From Brasenia schreberi (lineage: Eukaryota; Streptophyta; Magnoliopsida; Nymphaeales; Cabombaceae): a DNA stretch of 64,000 nt. Made by a program: the position numbers and the translations under genes. This document shows, in pieces, positions 12,458 to 24,000 of the stretch. The notes beneath the pieces are model-generated. The model had not been told where the DNA came from, did no database searches, and saw only the letters and a program-made list of their open reading frames with translations. Location: positions 12,904,001 to 12,968,000 of the forward strand of contig JAYKKT010000074.1 in NCBI GenBank assembly GCA_036023115.1, given 5' to 3'. Positions within the stretch are counted from its first letter, which is position 1. Each line of letters begins with the position of its first letter.

Positions 12458-15400
12458 GGGTAAGGAAGAAGATCCCACCCGCTACATTGCCGCCCAAATG
12501 TAGTGAAAAATTTTCAGAGAGGGTCTCCGCATTTTGATTATGGACGGATGCGGGGGGTAAGGAAGCTAGTCCTAGATAATAAGATTCGTATTAGTTCTTG
12601 GAATATCAGAACATTATCGGGTAAGCTAATGGAGGTGGTAGATACTATGATTCGGAGAAAGATTCATATTCTATGTTTACAAGAGACAAAATGGGTTGGA
12701 GAAAAAGCAAAAGAGATAGAGGATATGAGTTTTAAATTATGGTACTCAGGTAAAGAAAAGGCTCGAAACGGAGTTGGTATTATCATAAATAAAGATTTAA
12801 AGGAGAGTGTAGTAGACATACAACGATATGGTGACCGAATCATGACGTTGAAATTAGTATTAGGAGCAGAGGTTTTGAATATAGTTTGTGCTTACACATC
12901 CCAAGTAGGACTAGAAGATAGTATAAAGACATTTTTTGGAAAGAGTTAGATAAAGTGTTTCAAAAGATTCCACAAAGGGAGATGATTTGTTTAGGAGGAG
13001 ATTTAAATGGACATGTCGGTAAAGAGGCATTAGGATATCAAGGGATTCATGGAAACTTTGGTTTTGGGGATATAAACGAGGAAGGTAGGGAGATTTTAAA
13101 TTTTGCTATGTCATTTGACCTCTTTATAGTCAATACAATCTTCAAAAAATGAGATGAACATTTAATTACTTATAAGAGTGGCTTATCACAAACACAAATT
13201 GATTACTTTATTTGTAGAAAAAAAGATAGAGCGTGTTGTAAAGATTGTAAGGTAATTCCAAGAGAAAGCTTAACCACCCAACATCGAGTTTTAGTTTTAG
13301 ATTTTCAAATAAAAAAATGGACAAAGAAGAAAAGAGTGCATAGAGCTATTCGGACTAAATGGTGGAACCTCAAAAGCGAGAAAGAAGATATATTTAAACA
13401 GAAAGTCCTTCAAGGAGATGTTTGGAATTATGTTGGTACACCCTAAGATATGTGGAACAATATGGCTATACATATTAGGAAAGTGCAAAAGATGTGTTAG
13501 GTGTATCTAAGGGAGGTGTACTGGCACAAAAAGAAGCTTGGTGGTGGAGTGAAGTAGTACAAAATAAAATCAAGGCAAAGAGGGCACGTTACAAATTATA
13601 TTATGCTAAGAAAATTAGTGAAACTTTAGAGGCTTATAAGAAAGCAAAGAAGGAAGCGAAAAAGATCATGAGTGAAGCAAAAGCTAAAATTTGGGAGGAT
13701 TTATATAAAAAACTCAACTCAAAAGAGGGTGAAAAAGATATTTTTAGGATAGCTAGGGCTAGAGATAAGAAAACTAAAGATCTTAATTATGTTAGATGCA
13801 TAAAAGACGAGGATGAAAAAATTTTAGTGGCAAATGATGATATAAGGAATAGATAGAAAAACTATTTTTATAAGCTTTTTAATGAAAATAAAGATGTTAG
13901 TATTAGCTTAAGAGAGTTAGCCAAATCAGAAAAGTATATAAACCACAATTTCTACCGACGTATTCAAAAGAATGAAGTCAAAGAGGCTCTTAAACATATG
14001 AAGGATGGTAAATTGGTTGGATCAGATAATATTCTTATAAAAGTTTGGAGAATACTAGGAGAAATAAGAATCACTTTGCTCAGAAGACTATTTAATGAAA
14101 TATGGAAAAACCAAAAGATGCCCGAGAAATGGAGAGCAAGTACACTTATACCCATATATAAGAACAAGGGAGACATTCAAAATTGTGCGAATTATCGAGG
14201 TATCAAGTTAATGAGACATACTATAAAATTGCTAGAAAAAATTATCGAACGTAAGTTAAGACAAGTATCAAGTACAACAGAGAACCAATTTGGATTCATG
14301 CCAGCTAGATCTACTGTTGAAGCGATTCACCTTTTGAGACGTCTTATGGAACATTTTAGAGCGAAAAAGAAAGACCTTCACATGATATTTATTAATTTAG
14401 AAAAAGCTTATGATAGAGTACCAAGGGAGATTCTTTGAAGAACTTTGGAAAAAAGAGGTATCTCATTGACATACATTAACCTTATAAGAGACATGTATGA
14501 TGGTACAAAAACATGTGTGAGGACTAATGAAGGAATGACAAACTTCTTTGAAGTTAATATTGAGTTATATCAAGGATCAACTTTAAGTCCATACTTATTT
14601 ATAATGGTGATTGATGAGTTAACAAAACATATTCAAGATGAAGTACCTTGGTGTATGTTATTTGCAGATACATTATATTAGTGGAGGAGTCTAAGGAAAA
14701 GTTAATAGAAAATTGGAACTATAGAGAGAAACATTAGAAAGCAAAGGCCTTCGACTTGAAGGAACAATGACAGAATATATGGAATGTAAGTTTGATCATT
14801 TGGTTACCTCAGAGGACATAGAAATTAAAATTGGCACACATTGTATTCCCCAAAAGGAAAGTTTTAAATACCTAGGGTCAATTTTTCAAAGTGATGGAAG
14901 AATTGATGGAGATGTTACACATAGAATTAATGCTGGCTAGTTAAAATGGAGAGGAGCCTCAAGTATTCTTTGTGATAAGAAGATACCATTAAAAATAAAA
15001 GGTAAATATTATAGAGCAACAATTAGGCCTGTCATGTTTTATGGTTCTGAGTGTTGGGCAGTTAATCATCAACATGTATAAAAGATGTCTGTGACAAAAC
15101 TGAAGATGTTGAGATGAATGAGTGGTCATACAAGAAAAGACCGTATACATAATGAGGTTATTAGAAACAAATTAGGAGTAGCACCAATAGAGGATAAAAT
15201 GAGAGAATATCGTTTAAGATGGTTTGGACATATAAAAAGAAGATCAAAAGAAGAACCTTTAAGAAGGTATGAAAAACTAAATTTGGAAAGTATTAAAAGA
15301 GTTAGAGGATGACCACAAAAGTGTTGGAAAGAAACAATAAAGAATGACCTAGCTTATTGTGAGTTAACTACTAACATGACATACAATAAGGATACGTGGA

Positions 15401-15464
15401 AACAAAGAATCTATGTAGCCGACCCTGTGTAGTATGGGAAAAGGCTTAGTTGTTGTTGTTGTTG
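12458..15464 (+). mobile_element. RTE-type LINE 1 (5' truncated, coding region broken)
   Basis: A non-LTR retrotransposon of the plant RTE type, bounded by an exact 12-bp target duplication and ending in a (TTG)n tail. The APE-type endonuclease is at 12503-13152 (ISSWNIRTL, LCLQETKWVGEK, CLGGDLNGHVG). A linker region lies at 13494-13856. Reverse transcriptase blocks are at 13998-14681 ([49 protein letters not shown]). The C-terminal part is at about 15000-15430 ([12 protein letters not shown]). Frameshifts and stops interrupt it, including one base lost at the catalytic FADD. Relative to the piece at 19.04 kb it lacks some 5' sequence. Confidence 0.9.
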
Positions 15465-15476
15465 TATGGGATCGGG
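15465..15476 (+). repeat. Right target-site duplication of LINE 1
   Basis: Exact copy of TATGGGATCGGG at 12446-12457. The host sequence resumes after it with TGGAGCCTC. Confidence 0.85.
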
Positions 15477-16202
15477 TGGAGCCTCTACCCCTCATTGCCA
15501 TCCCTAAAGTGCTCACCATGATGATGCCCCGTTGAGGCTGTTTTGACTCCCAGTGACCCCCTTGTTCGAAATTGTAGCCTTCCAAACCAACTCTAAGTGC
15601 TTCATGCTCCGTACCGATCCCTCACCGGGCTGCAAGCCAGACGCTCTTGGTGCTGTAACAAGCCCAGGCCGCGAGCTTTAGTGTTGACAGTATAGGACTC
15701 AAACCGAAACCAACTCTGTCTTAGTTTGGTTTCGGTTGTGAGGACCAGCCACGTCTAAGTACACGTGTATAAGGCTTCCACTTCTTTGTAACAACAACAA
15801 CAAAAGAAAAGAGTTGGATTCAGAGAATGAAGTAAGGTTAATATCTCTGTTTTGAGTGATCCTTGTTGCCACACTGACCGCTGTGTTCATATTTCTCTTT
15901 CCTAAATTTTGTTTGTGGAAAGATGCAAGAGATCAATTTCAACAGCATGAGCTCACCAAGATGAATTGACACCACCTTCAGCCTCCCTGTTATAACCAAG
16001 AAAAAGAACGAGATGCAAAGAGATCAAGAAACATCATCTGAGAAAACTGACAGTCACTTGTGAAGGAAACCTTATTTTCTTCTTAATAAAGATCACATCT
16101 ATCGTGTTTCTCATATTAAACTAGATACTCTGAAATCATACCAGAAGGTGAAAGATGCAAATAACGTATTCTTTTACAGCAAATGTAACGGTAGCACGCT
16201 CT

Positions 16203-16367
16203 TTAGTCCTTGTGAATTGCCGGCTGCTTGCTCTTGACGGAAGCTGCTGTTTGGTATCTCTTCCGACGGCTGAAAACCGTCCGTGAAGATAGGCTACGTA
16301 GCATTAAACATTCTTTCCGCCATTTCAGAACATCAAAAGCAGAGATCCCGCATGTCCCTTTGGAAAC
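16203..16367 (-). other. Possible orphan terminal exon, 54 codons
   Basis: On the minus strand an AG acceptor is followed by an open frame of 54 codons ending in TAA. It begins VSKGTCGISAFDVLKWRKEC and continues with a basic, serine-rich tail (RTVFSRRKRYQ). Balanced composition and the splice-like boundary look more gene-like than the surroundings. I do not recognise the family and see no upstream exon nearby. It could be the last exon of a transposed gene fragment or a chance frame. Confidence 0.25.
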
Positions 16368-16574
16368 CTAACAACAATAGCTCTTTATGCAAATAGGTCT
16401 AAGCACCATTACAGCCAAAAGAGAACACCTGAGAACAGATTGGAAAATGTTGTCTCCCACTATCTCGTCGAGCTTTGGAATAGTTCAGTTTACGTAACTA
16501 CAAATATTAAAGATGAGTCTCCTTTGAACTCCAAAGGAATATATACGTATAGAGAGAGAGAGAGAGAGAGTGAA

Positions 16575-16955
16575 AGGTGCTAGACAAAGTCCCATCATCA
16601 AAAGACTCATCCCTAGTTATATTTAATATATTCATGTGCATTAAATGACTTCAAATCTCGTACTTATGTTGATTTGGAACTCGATTTATGCAATATGTAC
16701 GATCGTACGATTGACATGGTTCGGCTAATAGAGTATGACATGAGAAATGTCTATTATCTTCCATTTTCTCTATAGAAACTTAGAGATGCTACATACTATC
16801 TCGTACTCTATTGGATACACAAACCACACATGTCAATTGAAGCCCTTTAATGCATATTAGTGAATTAAATGTGATTCGAGAACGTGCTTTGATTACTACC
16901 GTTCAATTGATCACATGTATGGTAGTGATGATCAAGTAGTGCCTAGCATGAAATG
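16575..16955. mobile_element. Possible MITE-like element
   Basis: The stretch begins GGTGCTAGACAAAGT and ends with a rough inverted counterpart (AGTGCCTAGCATG). It is flanked by (GA)n at 16553-16570 and (CT)n(TA)n at about 16977-17006. It shares short words around TACGATCGTACGA and TTCAAAC with stretches at 19.6 and 37.96 kb. The similarity is by eye and imperfect. Confidence 0.3.
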
Positions 16956-17194
16956 ATGTCTAACAAGTTTCCTCTCCTCTCTCTCTCTCTCTATATATAT
17001 ATATATGAAATTTTAAATGCATAATGTCATAACAAGAGTCAAAGTGAATTATTTACAAAACTAGAACAATACTTTTAATTCAAGTGTCTACTGAGAGACT
17101 TATGATTTGCTTTGGTTCTTAAGTTTGCAGGACCCAATTCTTTTATCTCAAACATATATATGATTAGCCAAAAGCGACATTGCTGCGTTCATGA

Positions 17195-17420
17195 CTTGCC
17201 CGCGTGCATGTAGTAATGGATCAATTTTCTCTGAATATATAAACCTTGTAGCTTTTAGATTTTCAGGATCGAGGTATCACAGTTTACCTTAAAAGGCTTG
17301 CCAGATCTTTCAAATTCTAGCATGCTAGTGAAACTAATTCAGAGGTCTGCGGGAGGATAGGGCCCGGGAACGCTATGAACTCCTCAAGAGGCTTAGCTGT
17401 GGAAACTTAGTTGACGAGAC
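17195..17420 (-). pseudogene. DOHH pseudogene fragment (exons 6 and 7)
   Basis: The block at about 17282-17415 is clearly related to DOHH exon 6 at 31288-31406. Shared words include GGCTTGCCAGATCTTTCAAA, TCTAGCATGCT and GAACTCCTCAAGA. Several indels and substitutions destroy the middle of the exon. The words GCATGTAGTAAT at about 17206 match the exon 7 region at 31186-31199. Spacing between the two blocks is similar to the real gene, so this is a relic of a duplicated DOHH locus and not a processed copy. Confidence 0.75.
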
Positions 17421-17814
17421 CGAGAGAGAGAGAGATGCTAACATGCAATACAGGAAGGATGATATATAAAACGGAACAAAGTACATCGGGGCTGTTTGTA
17501 TATTGGTTATAGCAGTTGGAGCTAAGTCTAGTTAAAGTACACTAAAATCTCTGCCCCAATTTTATGAGTACACGAGTTTTGAATGCGTTCCTGAGGTTTC
17601 AATGCCATCAATTACGTTAAGAAATCTAAACAACAGTTCTGATGATGAAAATGTGCTACTGAACGCTTCAAGAGTTTCTCAATGAAATAAATCCTCTTTT
17701 AATCAATTCCTTGAAAGAAGCAATTTATGCAAAGTAACGGCGATCTAAGTAATTAAATAATTAAAGAACTAACAACAAAGAAAAAGAGTTTCAGGAAGAA
17801 GGGAGGGAGGGGCC

Positions 17815-17820
17815 TATAAA
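17815..17820 (+). promoter_or_regulatory. TATA box of the small secreted protein gene
   Basis: TATAAA lies 85 bp upstream of the ATG at 17905, within GGCCTATAAAAGG. It is retained in the inverted copy (minus strand of about 26486-26493). Confidence 0.6.
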
Positions 17821-17904
17821 AGGAATTGCTCGAGGGAAGCTAAGGGCACGCCACAGCTGCTCAAGAATAGGAAGCCCAAAGAGGAGGAAACCGGCCGATC
17901 GATC

Positions 17905-18261
17905 ATGGGTGCTTCCAAGGCAGCGGTGGTGGCGGTGGTTTTGGCACTATTTTTTGCCGCAGAACCGGCGAACGCATATCTTTGGCCGTGGCCTCAGATT
18001 CACTTCCCCATCGACTGGAAGGTGGTAAAGCAAACGTTCTGGCCACCTCGTTGGCCTCCCCATTTCCCTAAGCCATGCTGGATTAACTGCGTCCAACAGG
18101 TGTGGGCATGGATGAAGCAGAACGACATGGCTATGAATTGGCTCGTCTGCGGCGACTACTGCATCGACCACTGCAATCCTTACGCAGTCGGTTTCCCTTC
18201 ATTTGCTAAAGTGAGACACGATCCCCTGCCCAACCCCGGTCCGGCAAAACTCAAAAATTAA
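17905..18261 (+). CDS. Small secreted Cys/Trp-rich protein, unknown family
   Basis: A complete 118-residue single-exon gene that I do not recognise. Residues 1-24 form a classic signal peptide (hydrophobic VVAVVLALFFAA, cleavage site after ANA), so the product is probably secreted. The mature part starts YLWPWPQ and holds nine tryptophans and many prolines in its first half (W27, W29, W38, W46, W50, W59, W67, W69, W79). Five cysteines follow at C58, C62, C82, C86 and C90, a CX3C-X19-CX3C-X3-C pattern. The paired CX3C spacing recalls alpha-hairpinin peptides, but the linker is longer and the fifth cysteine is extra, so this is only a resemblance. The tail is RHDPLPNPGPAKLKN. A TATA box lies 85 bp upstream and AATAAA-like signals near 18413. 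GC content is higher than in the flanks. A partial inverted copy sits at 26229-26417. Confidence 0.75.
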   Translation: MGASKAAVVAVVLALFFAAEPANAYLWPWPQIHFPIDWKVVKQTFWPPRWPPHFPKPCWINCVQQVWAWMKQNDMAMNWLVCGDYCIDHCNPYAVGFPSFAKVRHDPLPNPGPAKLKN

Positions 18262-18274
18262 TTAATGATTATCA

Positions 18275-18317
<43 letters not shown>

Positions 18318-18806
18318 GGAGGTACCATCTATCACCCAAGAAAGAGATATGTATGGAGGTACCATCTATCATCCAAAACATCTCTTTCTTGTTCCTTCTT
18401 GGTGCTGTTCTGAATAAAAAATGAATCTACAAAAGATTGATATGATTTCCTATGTATGGAGATGATCAGCTTGCCTTTCCTTTGTGCCTGCGAATTGTTC
18501 ACTGATTCTTTTGTTATTATTTAGACAAGGAATTGGCGAAGGCTAAATTTTTATGGCATTGTGAGAACAATGCTGCTTTTAAAAACAAATAAACCAAATC
18601 TTCGCAACCAACAAATACTCGATTATCTTAGTAAAGTATCGTACAAGCCAGAGCGGACACGGATCCCCAAGCCACAGACATTTTCATATGCTAAGATTTC
18701 AAAATATTAGTTTTTTATCAACGTTAAAAGAATTGCAGGCACTGATGTCGTGTATGCGAAGCATTCATGTGAATGCTTTCCGGTGTCTCTTATTTGAAAC
18801 AACTAG

Positions 18807-18945
18807 GGATGTCAATATTGACACAAGACATATATTGACATACTGTGGGGATTGGCCCGCTTGATAGGGTTTTGAGTTTGATTAAAGGGAAACATCTTCA
18901 ATCGGGTATGGGGCGGGTACGGGATAAGAAGTACCCAACCTTAAT
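18807..18945. repeat. Possible dispersed repeat with GGGTACGGG-like motif
   Basis: The stretch begins near AGGGATGTCAATATTGAC and contains GGGTATGGGGCGGGTACGGG. A related GC-rich run in the opposite sense (CCATACCCG, CCCATACCCGCCC, CAACCCGTCCC) is present at about 56274-56530. Such motifs recur in plant dispersed repeats. Neither end nor class could be fixed. Confidence 0.3.
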
Positions 18946-19039
18946 TATATAAATCTACAAAACATTATATAAATATGTAAATGTGCATATATATATATAT
19001 ATGTCTCTCTGTGTGTGTCTCTCTATATATATATATTAT

Positions 19040-19482
19040 GTGTGTAGAGAACTCCGCCGATGTAAGGGATCACCCTTGCATTGCCGGTCCCAAGCCCGGA
19101 TAAAGGAGGAGGGTTGTGTTAGGCTTCCGACAGCCAACGTAAAACCTCGTCAGATTTTTACAATATGGATTACAAAAATTATGAGCATTGCTTTGGGGCG
19201 TCCCCGCCTAGCGACGTGCTGCAGAGCCAATTGAATGCAGTAAGAAGTAAGCAAGGGCCACTACATTTTTGCTCGAATGTAGTGAATCAATTGCAGAGAG
19301 GGTTCCCACGTCATGGACGAGTGTGGGTAAAGAAGTTAGTCCCGCTACATTGCCGCCCAAATGTAGTGAAAAATTTTCAGAGAGGGTCTCCGCATTTTGA
19401 TTATGGACGGATGCGGGGGGTAAGGAAGCTAGTCCTAGATAATAAGATTCGTATTAGTTCTTGGAATATCAGAACATTAAAG
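19040..19482 (+). mobile_element. RTE-type LINE fragment: 5' end only
   Basis: From 19341 to 19477 this matches LINE 1 from 12478 onward almost base for base (CGCTACATTGCCGCCCAAAT, then GGACGGATGCGGGGGGTAAG). It ends abruptly just after the codons for ISSWNIRTL. Upstream 19040-19340 extends further 5' than LINE 1 and so shows part of the family's 5' UTR. There is no endonuclease body, reverse transcriptase or GTT tail. A 3'-lacking LINE copy is not the normal product of target-primed reverse transcription and suggests later deletion or capture. Confidence 0.75.
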
Positions 19483-19633
19483 GTACCTGGATACTTTTAT
19501 AGGTGTATTAAATGCACCTCAAACTAACTATTTTAACTTTTTGCTTTAAAGATTTCAATAATATGATCTTTAACATTAAAAGTTAAAATATTTAACAAGG
19601 TTTAATCATGGATGAATTTATATATATATATAT

Positions 19634-19895
19634 ATGCGCTAGACAACCTTACTTGATCATCATTACTATTTGTACGATGAATTAAACAGTGGTGATCAAA
19701 ACACCTATTTTGAGTCGCATTTAACGCACTCACGCGTCTTAAACGACTTCAAACCTCATACTAATATTGATGAGAAAGTTGATCGATATTGTTCGTGAGA
19801 TCACACGAATGATACATATTAGATATTGTCTAATAGAATCTACTTCAAGAAGGATCGCTAGGTTTATCGAGAAGGTGTCTAGCATCTCTGTGTTT
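19634..19895. mobile_element. MITE-like element with terminal inverted repeats
   Basis: The left end GCGCTAGACAACCTT (from 19634) and the reverse complement of the right end (GATGCTAGACACCTT) match over most of 15 bp. The roughly 260-bp interior is non-coding. It is inserted next to a (TA)n run. Related words occur at 16.6 and 37.96 kb. Confidence 0.45.
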
Positions 19896-20185
19896 CTCTC
19901 TTATAGTTTTCGGTGCAACTGCATCTTAATGGGAAAGGTAGCATGAAGCAATGTGGACAATCTCTTTGATTCATGAGCATCAAGTATTCATTTATGAAAG
20001 AACAATGAGGTGTTTGTTTTACTGACACATGAGTACCTTCTCGATATGACCCATTGAATATATTTTGCAGTCCTACGATTAAACATCAATCATCAACTAA
20101 ATTTTTTGTTAATACTCATTTAGATGGAGATGATAAACTTTTAACAGATCTTTGATGATGTTAGTCGCTCCTTGAACGTCAGTTG

Positions 20186-21050
20186 TGTTGGATTTAATGT
20201 GCATTAATGATATTTAATTCATGTTGTTATCCCTAAATAATCAATTGATGCATAATATGTGAAAGTCCTAAAGTGTAAAAAGTCACATGTTGTGCATGTG
20301 ATGACCAAGATAAGACAAAGTTTAGTCCCATATTGAAGAATGTGACAAACCCACATATCCTTTTATAGAGTTGGTAGATAATGAATCTTAGTTCAAAGAG
20401 TTTGAGGAAGACATTCTAGACAACACACTTGTATGCACGGGTTTGGCCGGGCTTGAGCTTGGGCTTGGGTTTGAGAATTGTTTTCGGTCTACATAAAAAA
20501 ACTTTTGATCTAACGGTCTTAATTGTCATAGATGGGGATAAGAAAGAATGATTTCGAATAAGGGAACAATTACAGACCTAAATAGTCACCATGATTGGAT
20601 CGGATCTGGGATCCATCACAAGCACTATAAATAGGGGATTGGGGTTGATAATCCCGTAGACTGTTTTCATACACTCTTAACTCTCCTGATCCCTTGCGTT
20701 CCCTCTATGCATGATGGTTTCCAAGACCTTGCCTTCTCCAACTATAGGCAATTGAGACATTGTTCGAGGTTGACTTGATGTCAGGTATGTAGTTTTTGAG
20801 TTGTGTGTTTTTATCTTAGGATGAAAGTATAGGTACCCGTACATACTCATAGCAAGGCAGTGATTTCTTTAAGGCAAGTCTGTAAGAGCGATTAGTACAA
20901 ATAAGTTCTTGATTTTGTTTTTATTTTTGTTTTTGTATGGCTTGATTATGACTTATTTTGGATTTGCGACTATTGTTTATGATTGTGGAATATTTACATT
21001 TGTTGCATATTGTTTTATTATGCATGTATGTCTACGGTTTATTTAACAAT
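20186..21050 (+). repeat. 5' LTR of Copia element B
   Basis: The first 40 bp and the part from about 20700 onward match the 3' LTR (for example CATGATGGTTTCCAAGACC against CATGACGGTTTCTATAACT). A TATA box (TATAAATAGG) is present at about 20626. The right edge is approximate, near ACGGTTTATTTAACAA. Confidence 0.65.
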
Positions 21051-24000
21051 CTTAGATAAATCAACTTTCAGCATAATGAGCATGTTTACTACTGTTACCC
21101 TTCGACCTAAGGTCAACTTGACCTTGATGCTAAAAAAGTTTGTTGCTCTCCTTTTAAACGTTGACAATAGAGTATGAAAGTTTGGTTAACTATGTTAGGG
21201 TTGTATTTATATATCGAGTCGGATTGTTCTCTACCCAATGATACTGAACTTAGAAGCACGGATAAAATCGTCGATTGGAAGGAGAAGGACAATCTATGTC
21301 ATTGTTGTATTTTATTGACATTGTGAAATGCTTTATTTGATATATATAATTCTTTTCCTTTCACGATAACGAAAGATCTGTGCATTGCCTTGGATAAAAA
21401 ATAGAATACTAAAGACTTCGGTCTTGAAAAATATTTCATAGTCAAGTTTCTTAAGTATCAAATGGTAAAGAAAAAATTTGTAGCTAAATAAACACATGAA
21501 TTTCAGTTTTTATGCCATGGTTTGAAGGAAGACAAAATGAAGCTTCCTTACAAGTTTATTGTTATCTATATTATAAATAAATCTCCTAAGTCTTAGGAGG
21601 GTTTCAGCCTAAAACTCAAGCATAATAAGGATAAGATAACCCTTGATGATTTAATGGTAGACATAGTAATAGATGAAGAGTATAAAAGTAAAAAAACTTG
21701 TTATGCCTTTAGACAACACCTTTAAAGTTAACCTGATGGTAAGAAATAACCTAGTGATCCTAATAAAAAACAGGCAAAACATAAACCAAAGGACATTATC
21801 TAAAAGAAACCTAAGAACAAACCGTATTGAATTTGTAGTCAGGTTGAATATTGGGCAATGGATTATCCCTCAAGAAAGCTAAGAAACCTACAACCACTAA
21901 AGGAGCTATTATAAACATGTTGTTAATTACTACACCTACTAGTGATGGATATTTATTCTTTAAACCTCATCTCCTTTCTATTTATAAGCCACAATACTGG
22001 ATTGTAGACATTGGGATTAATGTGGATGTCTGTGTTAACCAATCTCTGTTTGTGTCTTACTAAGTCATTTATATGCGAACAATGATCTTAGAAAATCATT
22101 CGATTGTTGAAGTCAATGGCAAAGGGTGTGTGGACTTTAAGTTTTTGTCGGAAAATGTTATAACTTTTGAAAGAGTTAGACACATTCTAATGATTCACCA
22201 GATTATCATAATTGGTCCTGCTTTAGTTAGAGAGAGATTAAAGTTAGATTGCAAATGTAATAAAGTCGTCATTACATGACTTAATATATGGTGTTTCATT
22301 CAAAATGACTACTTGTGTGATGTAGAAGATCTGTTTAAAATTCATGTAGAACCAATTGTTTATTCTTATATGAATTTTAATATTAATAAAGCCTCTACTT
22401 CTGTTTAATCTTCTTCTTCTATGTATAATGTTGAATCATCAGATATATGACATGCTAGGTTGAGTCATGTAAACTTTGATTCTATGAAAAGAATGATAAA
22501 TTTAAATTTTATCCCTAAGAATGATAAATTTAAATCTTATCCCTAAGACTATTATATATAGAAAACACAAATGTGGTATATTTCTACAAGCGAAACAATC
22601 TAGCAAACCTTTTCATATGATTGAAAGGAAATATGAGATTTTACATTTGGTGCACAATGAAATTTGTTAATTCAATGGAATGATTACGAGAGATAACAAA
22701 AGATATTTTATCACATTTATTGATGATTGTACTAGATATTGTTATATTTATTTATTAAAAGTAAAGATGAAGATTTAGAAAAGTTTCAAATATTTCGAAA
22801 TGAAGTGCAAACTAAAATAGGCAATGAACTTAAACGATTAAGGTTTGATAGGAGAGGAGAGTATACCTCAAACCTTTTTCAAGTATACTGTCAAAACAAT
22901 AATATTGTTCATGAGGTTACTGCTCCATACTCTCTTTAGTCAAATGTGATAGTTGAATAGAACAATAGAACCTTATGTGATATGATTAATGTGTTATTTC
23001 TAGGTTATATAGAGACAATATATGTGTACAAATTCTTGGTCATCAAATATAATGTTTCTGACATAAATGTTCAACACAATTGTTGAGCTTAACAATACTA
23101 CATCCTTTGAGAATGTGTTTCCTATAAAGTCTGGAGTTCCTCATAGTGTATCTTTTAGAGATTCTAATCCTACTATTAGTTTTATTCCCGATCATGTGAG
23201 AAGGACAACAAATGTTGGGGTGATACTAATTGTGTTGTTTCTAGATCATATGACGCTAAGTAAATAACTAAACCAAGGAGAAGTAAACAACCTAAGATAT
23301 CAAAAGACTTTGAAAGTGACTTTGTTACTTTCAATATCAAGGATGATCATAGTACCTTTCAGCAAGCTATAACCTCACTCGAGTTTAAGTTTTGGAAGAA
23401 AGCTATTAACGATAAAATCTAGTCAATTCTTTTTTATGGTACTTGGGAATTGGTGAATTTGCCTCTTATTTATTCTATTGTGGGTTGCGAGTGGATCTTT
23501 AAGAAGAAGCTGAATATAGATGGAACAATCAATAAATATAACGCTAAGTTAGTTGCTAAGAGATACACACAAAAGAAAGGAATAAATTATTTTTATATCT
23601 ATTTTCTAGTTTCCTAGATGACCACCATCCAAATGCTTATAGCACTAACTTCCGTATATGACCTCACAATCCATCAAATGGATAAGAACAACGTTGCTTT
23701 CGTGCATAGTGATTTGCATTAGGAAATTTATATTGATCAACTAGAGGGATTTGTATGTGGGAATGAGTCAAAGGTGTGTAAGCTTGTTAAATTATTATAT
23801 GGTTTTAAACAAGCCCCTAAACAATGGCATGAAAAGTTTGATTATGCAATATCATCTTTTGACTTTATTTCTAATGATTATGATAATTATGTCTACTCCA
23901 AGTCGATTAATAATGCTTTCATCATTCTTTGCCTATACATAGATGATATTTTGTTATTTGGTTCAAATACGAGAATAGTAAATGAGACTAAGTAATTCTT

